A DNA stretch of 64,000 nt, taken from contig JAUPFV010000002.1 of the NCBI GenBank assembly GCA_036936605.1, positions 322,416,893 through 322,480,892 of the forward strand, given 5' to 3'. The translations under genes and the position numbers were made by a program. Source of the stretch: Limnanthes douglasii subsp. nivea (Eukaryota; Streptophyta; Magnoliopsida; Brassicales; Limnanthaceae). Positions 44,821-56,947 of the stretch are shown in pieces. The notes beneath the pieces were generated by a model. That model was given only the letters and a program-made list of their open reading frames with translations, did not search any database and was not told the DNA's origin. Each line of letters opens with the position of its first letter. Positions within the stretch are counted from its first letter, which is position 1.

Positions 44821-45464
44821 TGTTGGAATTTCTCCATTAAGTTAGACCGTCGCATGTTTTATCGTGTATTGAACTATCGTTAATATTAGTCTAATAAAAC
44901 TAATCATAAAGAGAACGGACTAGTAGATAAAATATGTATCATGGAGGTAATTGTATAGATACCAGGTTTAATTCCGAATAATGTGAAGGATTGGATTTAA
45001 AAATAAACAACTTAAGCAAAACATAAAGTTTTGGGGTTATTTTGTAAAACAAAATAATACCGGGTTATGGTCCCTAAGGGTGGTAATTTAATAAGGATTG
45101 GTCTTCATTAAGTAACTGTCTGGAAGTTATAGACTGTTAAAAGAGAAGAACCGTTTTCTCACTTTAGTTCTATATAAGAATGAGTTTATCATTCTTAAAA
45201 GACACGACATTAAATATAGAGAGAAAAAAGGCCCTTTAAGAAAAACAGATTGGTTTTTCCTTCACAATCAATCATTGGGTTTTGGTTGCCATATCTTAGA
45301 AAATCATAATCTAGCAAAGGATTCAAAGATCATCTGCTGCAAGTTCGGAATCTGAAGATCAAAGAATGTCTACATCCTGTAAGTATTTCTTCCGCATTAT
45401 TACTGGATGATTTAACTTCATGGTTCAATAAGTATTTAGAAATCCAAAATCTGAATTTGTAACA
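44821..45464 (+). repeat. 3' LTR of C1
   Basis: Starts TGTTGGAATTTC and ends at about TTTGTAACA (644 bp). A TATA-like CTATATAAG lies near 45168. The right end is fixed by the resumption of gypsy sequence at 45465, which matches 33569 of G2. Confidence 0.75.
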
Positions 45465-45562
45465 CTATGGACTTATTCCTCGGGCATAAGAATAGAGAAG
45501 TAGGAATGAGAAACCTTGGAGGCCCATGATCAATCATTTGAGTGTACTTCATGCGAGTATGG
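45465..45562 (+). mobile_element. Gypsy G2-family fragment (G4), right part
   Basis: Matches 33569-33664 of G2 (CTATGGA, TCGGG.ATAA.AATAGAG, CATTTGAGTGTACTTCAT). It is followed at once by the same sequence in inverted orientation. Confidence 0.85.
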
Positions 45563-45636
45563 TCAAATGATGGATGAGGTTTCCAAGTTTTTTTATTTCT
45601 ACATCTCTATTATTATACCCGAAGAATTTATCCATA
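45466..45636. repeat. Head-to-head inverted repeat junction
   Basis: 45466-45541 is the imperfect reverse complement of 45563-45636, with a 21-bp centre (45542-45562). The arms belong to oppositely oriented copies (G4 and G3) of the same gypsy family. Confidence 0.85.
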
Positions 45637-47940
45637 ATGGGTTATGGTCGAGTATTGTTGTGCAAGAAGGCTTCATTATTTGTATTTCCACCAAGATCGA
45701 TACTCTAAAAAAACCTTCTCTTGTAAAGTAGGATTTTTTGAAGCTATTTTCGAAGAAGAAGGTTATAAAAATAAAACTTCTAGAAGAAAATTTTGCAGAA
45801 AGTGTTTTCTAATATGGAATTCTGTAGCAAATCGAAAACCTGAGGTTCAACTAAAATATATTATGTTCCTTAAGATTTTACAAAATTCAAAGTTGAGGCT
45901 GATGATGTTTGTAAAGAAATTGTTGCGAGTGTGTTTGGCTTAGAAAATAAACGAGGAACTTGTCCTAGTATTTCTAAAGAAGAGATAAAAGATGAGCACG
46001 ATAATATATCGTTGATTAAGTGGAGAAAAACTCGATGCCCAAACGTAATATGTGTGATAATATTATCACTACCATTAAAAATAATTTATCTAATGAGAAT
46101 GAAACAGGTAAACCTCTGTCTCCCATTACTGAGCAATAAACTACAACTTCTGCTCTTTAATATACTCATGATCCCCATCAATGTTATTCGTTAAAGCATG
46201 TTTTTAAGAAAAGTATATATGACGCTTTAAATCCTACCATTTATCTTTATATACTTGTTCTTTCCAAGTATGTAATTTTGTGTGAAAAATATGGTTGGAC
46301 CGAACCTATTTAACATGAGCATCATTTCTCTTGTTCTATCTAAATGAGTTATTGTTTTGTATGGCTCTACCCTGAAACGAGTCTTTGAATTTAGAGGGAA
46401 AGTTATGGAAGTCATGCCATAGTTAATTCCTAAGGCTGATTTTAAAGATATGGGATATAAGAAAATCGTTGATACTAAGGCGGCCACCAAATGAGATCGT
46501 GATGATTTAATTCATTTTCAATTTGATTAGAATAAAGCCAAAGGTATTCCTAAGGTTGTAACTTCTTTATTTATGGAGCTTTCTTTCTCTATTGATAATG
46601 AAACTGTTGAAATTTTTAAGGCATCTGCGATTGTAATTAGTGAACCCACATACTCATAAAAACATTTTGGTTGTCGAACTAGTTAATGAAGAGGTTAATA
46701 TAACAAAGATGTGGTTGTCACTAGTGAGTATTGTGTTAACTCTTCAATGACTCCTCCAACTCATATCATTGTTGATGATAATCCTTTGAATGATGCAACA
46801 TAACATTTAGAGTACCTTATATTATAGATATCAATATTAATAATACCATAAATTTGGATCGAAATGGTGACCTACCCAATATGGGTGTGTCTTCGTCCGA
46901 AGCTAGCACTACAACATGTTATGTATTTTCGTTGGACCTTCAAGAGATAGTAACTCACTTTCTTTAGTCAACAAAATGAAAATTCCAACCCACCTTTTGT
47001 CCATAGACCTATAAAAGAGGAACTTTAATTTGGGATTTGAGATAACATAAGATTTTATTTCTCTTCTTATGCTTACCTCTTTGAATCTTGCTGCAGTATA
47101 TGAACTAGTTATATATTGTATATATACTACATGTCATTTTCATGGAATTTTTAATCGTTTAACCATGCTTTATCTTTATAATGTTCATCATATAAATTAT
47201 GTTTCCAATCTTTGGACTTTTCTTGATGGTGCTGCTAAACCTTTAAAAAAACTATTCAAGAACAGTTTCTCTTGAAGTTAAGATTGAAATGATACAAGCT
47301 AAGAAAAACCAAAATTGAAAGTTTTTAGGAGAGAGAGAGAAAGAAAGAAATATGATGTTGAAAATTGAGTTAGAATCCAAGGCTAAAGTCGAGGTGGTAC
47401 TAAATGAATAACTGACGAATAAGTTGTTTGCGTGTCTCAGTTAAGGAGTGCATTGAATCACACCCAAGAAACCATTTTGGCTAGCTACCAGTTTGGTAAG
47501 TTTTTTTGGAATGTGACTTGTGTTCAAGGTAGCGTTATTTATTATTGTAAAGAGAATGCTTTTAAGGTTGAAGTAATTGTTGTTTATTATCTTCTGTTGA
47601 GAAACAAATCATTGATACCAAGGCCTACGTGGGAGGTAGTAAAGTCAAAGATACATGAGAAATTAAATATCTAGAAGTTAAAGAATAACTCATTTAAAAC
47701 TTTTAATTACTAAACGATAGTCTCTAATGCAAGACGCTATTACTTATTGGACAAAAATTATTGTGTCTAGTCGTGCACCAGTTTTGGACGTTCATTCCAA
47801 GTTAGTTCTAGATTTTCACATAAAATACCTCAACATGAATTTAGGTAGCTTATGGTATTATGTTCGTGAGAATGAATGAGAGAATGACTTAGATAGCTTA
47901 AGGATAGTGCATATATTGCAGCCTTGTTGAATAAAATGAA
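45563..47940 (+). pseudogene. Antisense ORF region of G3
   Basis: The plus-strand, pol-antisense reading starts near 45620 with NGLWSSIVVQEGFIICISTK and continues LLEENFAESVFLIWNSVANR, EADDVCKEIVASVFGLENKR and CPSISKEEIKDEHDNISLIK to about 46060. Around 47280-47420 come helix-rich pieces, then a YQFGKFFWNVTCVQGSVIYY stretch near 47480. Frames shift several times. The counterpart in G2 is 31780-33664. The protein family was not recognised. Confidence 0.55.
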
Positions 47941-49984
47941 AACAGGGAAATAAATGACTTAAGAGAGACAACGTTTCATGAATATTGTGAAATAAGTGGT
48001 ATTGAGAAAGACGGTGGTGGGACTAGTAATGTTTAAGATGTCGGTACTAGAAGTGACAATCTTAACGATACTAGTGTTGTCCCAACAAAATATTCTATCG
48101 ATTCTGAAAAGAATGTTGAAACGGGAATTCTTATTACTCTATGTTTTTTAATGTTGAAAGAATTGTATTTTACTTTTGTATTAAGAATATTTTTTTATTT
48201 TGAAGTAGTCCTTATTATAATTTTATTTCATGAGCCTTTATGCTTTTTTTAAAAACTTAATGCTCTCTATTTTTTAATTAATTGATTAATGCCAATAAGC
48301 CGACACTTTATTAATGAACATTTATGTTCATTTCTTGGAGTTTTTTAGAATTCTTTAGATACGTTTATAGTGCATAACTCCATGTATTGGTTCTCTCTCT
48401 TGTTTTGTGAAGCAGCAAAAACTTGCTTTTCTGTCAAAGGATTAATTTTTTATCATTTCAGACTTGTCGTTATTATAGAGTTTATAAAGCCTTTAATGTC
48501 TCCATGGATCACTTTATTTTTTAAAGAGATATGTTGAGACCTACTATTATTAGAGACTTTATTAAGCTTCAGTGTTCTTGATGAAGCATTTTATTTTATA
48601 AATAATGGTTTTTATCATCTAAGACTTGTGTTAGAGTTTAAAAAGTCTTCGAAATTCTTGATCGGGTCCCATATTTTGGCTTGTTGGCATTTGTTTTATA
48701 TATAAAATGAGACTAAATTTTTGGCACGAAAAACATTTTATTAATGTGGAGTGGAGGCTTAATAACTTCTCTCACCACCAAAGGAGGAAATAGTATATCC
48801 TCATAGTATAAAATATACATTGAAAGCTTGAGTTTCAAAAACTATTATATAGATTTAAGATCTCAATATCGAGGGTTGAAAAATTTGGTTCCCTTTTTTC
48901 ATCCAATATTCTGTAAGTTATGACTTCGACCGTTAAAGGACACGCCCAATTTAGATAACAAATTGTCAAGCCAATTATATTTAGTGTGAAGGAAAACTCT
49001 CTCTAACACATCATTTCATGGTTCTGAACTTTTAAGTCGCACTTTAGAATTATATCTATTCCTCATGAACGCATTGTAATATTCCAATCACATATACGCT
49101 TTGACTCTTATTTATTTAAATAATTCTACCTTAGAAGTTTGGGCTTGTCCATTGTTTGGTTCACCATACAATTTTTCCATGGTATATAAGATACCTATTT
49201 TAGCTGGCACCACTGGTTCTCGATAAATATACCATGGAAATTTTCATTTCTTTTATTATGGTTCTAAATGTGGTTTTGTATAACCGTAGGAATTCTTGAA
49301 GGAAATTAGACCAGGTTCTAGCTTCTCACTCCAAAATATACTTGAACCCTCTGTTGATGTCTAGTTTTTCATTTCAACTTGACCATTGGTTTGAGATAGA
49401 AAGAGGAATAAAATTATTGTTTTATTCGAGTTTTAGAACAAAACTTTGTGACTTTGTCGTTATGAAATTAAATTTCATTATCAGTAATGATGACTTTGGT
49501 ATTCCAAACCTGTAACATACATTTCTTTTTAATAAAGTTAGTACCTATTTTTTCATGATATTCATTATTGAACATTCCTCCCCTCACTTTGAGAATTAAT
49601 CTACGAGAAACTAAAATTTCTTCCTCCTAAAGCTATTGGTAGGGATCCCACAATATTTAAACCACATTTTTTATGGGATTAATTATCTCAAGTAGTATTG
49701 ATAGGACTTGTAAAGAGTTTGCGAATAGATGGTATGTGTCAAAATGTTTAGCTTTTTTTTTTGTTTCCGTCTAGCATTATTGTTGGCTATAACAGCCCCC
49801 AATTAGGATTCTTCTAGTAGAGTGTCTTACATCCATAAGAAACGCTTCATTCTCTATAATGTAGTTCTTAGACAGCAAAAGTTGTTTCATATATACCTAG
49901 GAATAAGAGTAATGTCTTAGTTATCCCTCTTTAGTATAGTATGTCCAAAGTCCACGCGAATGTTGTTGGCTTCATATTTATCTT

Positions 49985-51000
49985 TCATGCTTCTCTTTTA
50001 TCGTCAATGATTATTCCTTCTATCATGTACTTCTTGATTGGTGTTCTCCAATATTTTTCTTCTTCTTTCTCACCTTGTATTATTATTACTTTTGTGGACG
50101 TGAATGTCAAAATGAAATGGTTTGGTAATGTAATAGATGGATTTTCGTGAATGATTATTTCTGCGGCCGTAGATGTCCATACAAAATATGTGAGTGTGTC
50201 AGTTAAATTTTTAACTTTTGGGACTTGTTTAAATTCCACTTGCTCTAACTTACTAATTAGAGATTGTAACTCTATCAAGTACTAAATAATGTTCTTGTAT
50301 TCGACTATCTTGATGTGTGGTTGACATATAATTAAGAATTAGTTAGTAGATCTACTCTCATAGCTCCATAGATATTTTTTCTCCGGAGTCTTGCAATTGC
50401 AACTTCATACTCGAATTCATTATTAGATGTTTGAAATTAAAACTTGATGGATTGATTTATGATATTCTTTGTTGGATATATGAGTTTTCAAAAGCCTTGA
50501 TTATTATTTTATTCATCAATTTTAACTTTGCAAGTATCTTTAGACTCTTCTTTTGGAAAAAATTATCTCTCAGACTCGAACTTCATAAACAAATTTGCCA
50601 GTGCTTGGGCTTTGATTTTCGTTATCAGTTCAACAAAAAAATTATAATCCCCTCATTTTCCTAACCATTTGGTCTATCTTCCTGATACAACAGGGTCCTG
50701 TATCATATTTTCCAGGGGGATAATACGATGTAACTATTGTTATGTGTTCTTGGAAATATCGTATCATTTTCCTAACGGTAAGTACTAGTGCTAAAATACG
50801 TTTACCCAATTGTAAATATCCAGTTTCTGTTGCTAATAAAAATTTACTTACATAGTATACTATACTACACTTACTTTCCTTCTTCTCTTAGTAGCACTAC
50901 ACTGACCATATAATCTGATAGTGCAAGGTACATACACAAGGTTTCGTATCACTAAGGCTTCTTTAGCACCTTTGAGGAAGATTAAAACAACTTTATGTTA
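49985..51000 (-). pseudogene. G3 RNase H and second RNase H-like domain
   Basis: The frame 49985-50278 (MIELQSLISKLEQVEFKQVP, then TDTLTYFVWTSTAAEI) corresponds to the end of the additional RNase H-like domain and following linker. 50280-50460 holds its start, and 50650-51000 the ordinary RNase H. Equivalent to G2 29100-30120. Confidence 0.6.
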
Positions 51001-51199
51001 TTGAGTTCTTCATCAAATTATATGGTTCATTCACACATTACTTAGTCTCTCATGACTTGAAAGAATGAATGACACTTATCTGAGGATCTTGACAAGAACC
51101 TATTAAGTGTTTCCCTTCCTATTAGGATTTAATTTTTTTTTATTCCTTGATGGCTTTATTGATACTCAATTTGCAGTTGGATTAGATTTTATTTAGTTC

Positions 51200-51690
51200 T
51201 TATTTCGCTCACCATGTAATCCAAGAATTTACTGAACCGTACGCCGAAGGTGAACTTTTCTGGATTCAATTTACGGTTCACTTGTTCAAGCCTTTGCACA
51301 TGTCTCTGTTAAGTATGCTAATTGATCTTCTTTATGAAGGAGTTTTACCAACATATCATAAAAATATTTTATATGCTAAGGCCAACTGAGTTCCGAAGAT
51401 ACAATTCACTAGCCATTGGGTAGGTGCTATGATTTTTACTAATTGGATGGGCATTACTTTGTAGCAATGTAACCTTCTTTTGGTGATGAATGTTGTGTGT
51501 TCGTGGTCCTCATTCCACATATGTATTTATTGTACCTTGCACATACATCTATAAAGGATAAGATTTTGTTTTCATATTTTGCATCTATAAGTTTTTCAAA
51601 CAATGGAAGTGTAAATGGATCATTTGGAAATGATTTGTTGCGGTCTGTAAAGTCCATGCATATTCTTCACTTTCAATTATTCTTGTTTAC
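51200..51690 (-). pseudogene. G3 reverse transcriptase fragment
   Basis: The frame 51454-51657 reads MDFTDRNKSFPNDPFTLPLF, ENKILSFIDVCARYNKY and PKEGYIATK, the gypsy RT palm. Left of it a segment equivalent to DMLVKLLHKEDQLAYLTET survives, which G2 has lost. The intact YxDD is not visible. Confidence 0.78.
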
Positions 51691-52199
51691 CCAAACATGA
51701 TTGGATATCGACACAGGTTAATAGGACTCTCATATGTGTTTTACAATAATAATTTTGTATATTTATTTAATAATTGACTATATTTTTTTTATTGGGAGTA
51801 TAATCTCCTCTTTTGTACAATAAGCCAAAATAATTTTTTGATACATAATCGGTGGCTGATGACTTTTGTTCAGACTCTAGTCCCATCATCTGTATTCCAT
51901 GCAAACATATCTAAGTAGTTTTTTTAAATAATAGTTTTTTTACACGAGGTCAGTTGCGATATCTCGGCTAATCTTAAGGGTATTATCCCTTCCAAGATGA
52001 CCAAATCTTCTTCTGTTTGCAATACTTTAAGTGAAATAATTCGACATAAATGGTGATGTTTGTACCACTATGAATAAGCATTGAACCTTCTTTTGGTACA
52101 CCTTTACGAGAGCAACTTTCAGAGTTACCTCCCCTAATATAGTCTATTTCGGTGAAACCTGAAAGATTTTCTGAGCTGGGTTCAACATTGGTGCTCCTC

Positions 52200-54300
52200 T
52201 TAATTTCTACTCCAGCAAACTCTACTACTATTAATACCGCATCGATGTATAGAGATGTCTATTTCTAGAATGCTTGTATCCGATATAGACTTTGGTAAAA
52301 ATGCGGGGACGTCTTCCCCAGCATGTCGCATTTATCTCATTTACATAACTTTTTCTCAAAATTTTGAAAACTCTGGAGTATGGATCTTCTCTAGCAATCA
52401 AACCAATTGTATTTCTGTTTGGATCTAGTTCCATGCATCATTCCTTTCTTTTGATCACTATGATAATATTTGTATCCAATGCTCTTTGTTCTCCGGCTTG
52501 GACCGAAGACCGTTTTTCATGTTCACAAGAATGTTTTCCCAGTTCCTCTATATTTGTCTTCTTAACAAACTCACTGATTTTGCCTTCATCAACTAAGTAT
52601 GTGACTTGATCATTCAAAGTACATAAATTTATAAGAGAATTACCAATATCATCATGAAGATATTTACTTTTGTTTGTATGCTCCATCACCACATACAACT
52701 TCCCTGGCGATGTTTACTTAACAATATCTTTTTTATTTTCATAGATTATCATTAAAGTTTATGTCGGCTACGTAGATTTACCTCTTGGAGGCTAATGAGT
52801 CATCTTGTTACATGCCTTAACCACTATTGAATTTCCCTTTATAACCTTAAGTCTGACTATGTTATGGCTTTGTCAAAGTTGACGAACCAATTTTTCTTGG
52901 TGTATCATTATTTGTATTAATCTGAGCGAGTGTCTCGGTCTTATTGGGTTTAAGGCATCTCGATGGAGTTTCTATATTCCCTATATTTTTTCCTCTCGAA
53001 AATTCATTTACTTTAATATATTGCTCTACCTAAGCTATTAGGTCTTCGAATTTCAAATATTTTTTCTTCATTATTATATTTGATATAACACATTCTCTAA
53101 CTCCCTACTTGAATTCAGCTACGACCATTAGATCGTGATAATATTTTAATTAATATTTTAATTTCTACAGAGAAGTGGATACTCTCTAAGATTTTTATTA
53201 GATATCTTCTTGTAAATGATTATGTATTCTATGCACCCCTAATAACCTTTAAACCCATAGGATAGTTCATGGATGATCTGAAGCATCTTATAGCATTTGA
53301 TGCATCTGTTTGGGAAATGTTTGAACCATGGACGATACTTCATCGACATGTTAGAGAAAATATTGAAATACGTGGGCATATACTTCCTCGAAATGTTATC
53401 ATCAACTCTATATGTAGTATTACACTGTTGAACTGCTAAATTTGACGCTTTAGTTCTCTTTTGTCGTAATACTTATCCGTTTTGTGGTTTTAAACGAGTA
53501 ATGATATAATTTTATATAAAATATATGGGTCTAGTGAAGATTCTTCATCATACTAATATTCCTCATCCACATAGAAGATATTCATGAAGTCATATACGTT
53601 CTAGAACCCATGTCTTTGGAAATTTTCCCCTGACAGGTGAGCATTTTATTTCAACATGTCTCATTGTTATCCTTGAAAATGCTCATTTTGTTGCGCCCGC
53701 TTATACCATTATCATTTTGGTTGGTTATATCCTGTTAACGCTTGTGGATAATATTACTACTGAATTTAGATTGGGGGTACATCATTCAACGATAAACCTA
53801 TTTGCGCTTCATTGTTGTTCTGGGTCAACCACGAATGGGAGGATTAACCTTGTTGATTAAGGGAAATTCTCGGTTGGGCTGCTTGGGCCTACTAGAATAT
53901 CGACGAATGGCTATAGAACTACTATTACCTTTTCACTTCTTTTTTTTGGTTTAATGACCCTTGTTCTGAGAATTTTCTTCCCTCTTTGCGAGATATATTG
54001 AGAGGAAGCTTCCTCCTCCGATTTTTTCTCAAGAAATGGTTTTTCTATATTCCAGGAATTTTATCATCTCATTTCTCATCACCCAGATACTCCACAATGG
54101 ATTTCGTTATGGGATAATGTGAGACTAATTGTTCATGTAATAATATAAATTATTAGTTTTTCCTTTCCTCAGCCAATGAGCTAGTCGCTCAAGTTGAATC
54201 AAAAGGATTGCATGAAGCATCGAGACAATAGGTTGTCAGTCAGGATCCTCCATCTCCACCTCATTTACCAATGGTTCATATATTTCTCCATAATTGGACA
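52200..54300 (-). pseudogene. G3 gag region
   Basis: The frame 52438-52698 contains MYVVMEHTNKSKYLHDDIGN, then CTLNDQVTYLVDEGKISEFV, the counterpart of G2 27516. The rest aligns with 25930-27500 of G2 at DNA level but has no long open frame. Confidence 0.65.
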
Positions 54301-54469
54301 TCAAATAGTTTGAGTTTTATTCTTTGCTTTGGTTACTTGGGAAGTATATATATATAAGCTTTAACTTTATTATAAGGGTGCTATTTTTCTAAAACTTTCA
54401 AAATATATATTGAGAATAATTTTTTTTTTTATTTTAGCTGTTTAATCTATTTTTATTATAGGGGTTTTG

Positions 54470-54540
54470 GTTTTTTTAATTAAAAAAGAATTTTCATTAA
54501 TAATAAGGATCCCAATGGAAGTAATACAAAGATAAGAACA
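54470..54540 (-). mobile_element. LINE 3' end fragment
   Basis: On the minus strand this gives CTTTGTATTACTTCCATTGG and GGATCCTTATTATTAATGAA with A-rich sequence beyond. It matches the 3' terminus of the LINE at 35640-35698. Confidence 0.6.
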
Positions 54541-54579
54541 TGTGAAGTAAGATTATTAAATCGCTGACAGCAAAGACGT

Positions 54580-54860
54580 CTTATGAAGCCTAGACAGGAG
54601 ACAAGCCAGACATAGAACATCTCTGTATATTCGGTTGTATTGCACATGCCAAGGTACCAAACATTTATACTAGCAAGCTTGATGACCGAAGTAAAATGTT
54701 GATTTACTTGGGGCGAGAACCAGGAACTAAGGGATGTCGTGTATACAATCCCGAAGACAAAAACATCTTTATGAGTTGAGACATAGTTTTTGAGAAAGAC
54801 AAAGCCTCGTTATGGAGAAATCAAGACGATTTCGACGCTGGGAAACAAGGAAATTTCTCT
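54580..54860 (+). pseudogene. Copia integrase C-terminal piece (C2)
   Basis: KPDIEHLCIFGCIAHAKVPN, then DDRSKMLIYLGREPGTKGCR and YNPEDKNIFMS, fits the standard end of copia integrase (LRVFGCxAY..xP....KLDxRSxxxxFxGY). It holds at least one in-frame stop (after MS). Confidence 0.8.
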
Positions 54861-55773
54861 GTGGTTAGTATCACTGTCGATCCAACACCATCTGCAAGTA
54901 GTGCAGTTCGTACACATAGCAGTGGTGGCCATTCTCAGGAAAGTACAAGTGGTGGTGGCGATTCTGAGGGTTGTAAGTCAAGTAGCAGCGTTGGTGACTC
55001 TCGGAGTAGTGCAAGTAGTGGGCCTCCACGTTTTTTAATGTTGAGTGATGTGTATGATCAAACATACGAGATTGAGGTGGAGCATGAACTCTTGTTGGGA
55101 ATCGCGGAGGAAGAGCCTACGACGTATGTTCACGCAGTAGGTGAACACAAATGGGAAATGACCATGAAGGATGAGATCAATTCCATAGAGAAGAACCACA
55201 CATCGGAGTTGGTGACATTACCAGCTGGACACAAACTCATCGGCCTCAAATGGATTTATAAAACCAAACAAGATTCAGATGGCCCGATCATCAAATACAA
55301 GGCTCGTCTCGTAGCCAAGGGACATGTACAAAAAACTATACAAGGCTCGTCTCGTAGCCAAGGGACATGTACAAAAAACTGGGATAGATTTCGAAGAAAT
55401 ATTCGCTCTAGTTCCACGTATGGATACCGTTAGACTATTTTTGGCTCTAGCAGCAAGGAATGAATGGGAGGTCCATCACTTAGACGTCAAATCAGCGTTT
55501 TTGAACGGAGAATTGCAGGAAACAATGTTCGTCACGCAGCCGAAAGGTTTTGTGAAGGAGGGTAAAGAACGCATGGTGTACAAGCTTCTGAAGGCTCTTT
55601 ATGGTTTGCGACAGGCTCCAAAGGCCTGGTATTCGAGGTTGAACAGATGTTTGGAGGATCTAGGCTTCATCAAGTGTCCTTATGAACATGATGTTTACTT
55701 CAAATGCGAAGGATGTGAAATTCTGATCATCGGTATATATGGCGATGACTTGTTGATTACAAGAAAGTGTTGA
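54861..55773 (+). pseudogene. Copia linker and reverse transcriptase (C2), split by a 43-bp tandem duplication
   Basis: The first frame (54861-55433) has a serine/glycine-rich linker, then GEHKWEMTMKDEINSIEKNH, LIGLKWIYKTKQDSDG and KARLVAKGHVQK. An exact 43-bp duplication shifts the frame. A second frame (55324-55773) restarts with KARLVAKGHVQKTGIDFEEI, then LDVKSAFLNGELQETMFVTQ, ALYGLRQAPKAWYSRL and IIGIYGDDLLITRKC, where it stops after another shift. The catalytic YVDD is changed to YGDD. The element cannot make a working RT. Confidence 0.88.
55296..55381 (+). repeat. Exact 43-bp tandem duplication
   Basis: 55296-55338 is repeated as 55339-55381. The unit starts TACAAGGCTCGTCTCGTAGC. Because 43 is not a multiple of three, it breaks the RT frame. 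Confidence 0.95.
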
Positions 55774-56640
55774 CAACATCATCAAGTTCAAAAGTCAGAT
55801 GGGGATAGAGTTTGAAATGAGTGACATGGGCAAGCTCTCCTATTACTTGGGCATTGAAGTGAGTGAGATGGATGGCAGCATCAAGTTGAAGCAAAGTGCT
55901 TACGCAAAAAAATTATTGGAAATGGCTGGCCTTAGTGAGCGCAACTCTGTTCGATATCCGATGGAGCCCAAAATTTAGATTGTGAAAGACGAAAAGGGGA
56001 AGGCTGTTAACTTTACACAGTTCAAGAGTCTTGTTGGAGGTTTGAGGTATTTAGTCCATACACGTCCTGATATTGCACACTCAGTAGGTACATGGAGAGA
56101 CCTATAGTACTTCACATGGGAGCTGTAAAGCGACTATTTCGTTACATCAAAGGTACAATGCACTATAGGTTAATGTATACCAAAGGAGCTGGAGACTATA
56201 TGTTAGCAGAGTACTCCGACAGTGACTTGGCAGGTAAAATTAAGGACAAAAGAAGTACTGGAGGGATGGCTTTCTATCTAAATGAAAGTCTAATTTCCTG
56301 GGTATCACAAAAGCAGAGGTGCGTGGTGTTATCCTCATATGAAGCGGAGTTCATGGTTGCTACTGCAGTGGCATGTCAAGGTGTGGTTGGGCAATTTACT
56401 GGGCGAGTTGATAAACTCAAAACCTAGCCCAGAAGTTCTTTACATAGACAATAAATCTGCAATTGATTTGGCGAAGAATGTGGTCTTTCATGGGCGTAGT
56501 AAACATATCGATATACGTTATCATTTTAGTCGTGAGTGTGTTAAAGAGGGGAGATAATCATTAAACACATAAAGACACAGGAGCAACGAGCTGACATCCT
56601 AACAAAGTCAATGCCAGCAGTGAAGTTTGAACAAATGCGT
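55774..56640 (+). pseudogene. Copia RT end and RNase H (C2)
   Basis: Successive frames give IKFKSQMGIEFEMSDMGKLS, SYYLGIEVSEMDGSIKLKQS, SLVGGLRYLVHTRPDIAHSV, then (56092-56427) GAVKRLFRYIKGTMHYRLMY, AEYSDSDLAGKIKDKRSTGG and [12 protein letters not shown]. Finally (56339-56557) [20 protein letters not shown] and [11 protein letters not shown] appear. Three frameshifts and a stop separate the pieces; otherwise the RNase H order is complete. Confidence 0.85.
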
Positions 56641-56692
56641 GATCTACTTGGAATGAAGGATGTGTAGACAAGTATTTAGATTAAGGGGAGTA

Positions 56693-56947
56693 TGTTGGAA
56701 GTAATCTAAATAAATTGTTTGAAATGAATTAAGTAGTTTTGTTATTATTTGGATAGGTAGCATTGCTTGTTTTTAGACAGAACGTGAGGTAGGCCAGTTG
56801 CTTGTTTTTAGGCTGTTTATTTCTTTAAGTACCGGTTTAGTATATCCTTTCTGTCAAGCAAACTTTATAGTAACGTTTTTGTTTTCTATATCCACTTCAT
56901 TCCTTTTGCTTCATATTTGTGTGTGTATTTTGGCGTTTAAGACTTCA
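56693..56947 (+). repeat. 3' LTR of C2 (or part of it)
   Basis: A polypurine-like TTAAGGGGAGTA (56681-56692) directly precedes TGTTGGAAGTAATC. The LTR is about 255 bp if it ends at GACTTCA, just where the MADS homology starts. No second copy is present to confirm the end. Confidence 0.65.

Larger units (their letters stand above)
42922..45464 (+). mobile_element. 5'-truncated Ty1/copia element (C1) with 3' LTR
   Basis: It begins inside the RT region and runs through RNase H, a polypurine tract and the 3' LTR. The 5' LTR, gag, protease and integrase are absent; the deletion also removed about 1.8 kb of the flanking G4 sequence. Confidence 0.88.
45563..54355 (-). mobile_element. Tat-type Ty3/gypsy retrotransposon (G3), degenerate, minus strand
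   Basis: The inverse of G2. Reading from the right, gag covers about 52200-54300 and RT 51200-51690. RNase H lies at about 50650-51000 and a second RNase H at 49985-50460. Integrase follows at about 48940-49900 and the antisense ORF at 45563-47940 (plus strand). No LTR was found at either end; homology with G2 begins just inside the primer-site region at 54355. Identity to G2 is about 85 percent by eye. Confidence 0.8.
54550..56947 (+). mobile_element. 5'-truncated Ty1/copia element (C2) with 3' LTR
   Basis: It begins in the C-terminal part of integrase (KTSYEAxTGDKPDIEHLCIFG in shifting frames), then runs through the serine-rich linker, RT, RNase H, polypurine tract and LTR. The 5' LTR, gag and protease are missing. 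Its LTR ends where MADS pseudogene sequence resumes. Confidence 0.88.
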
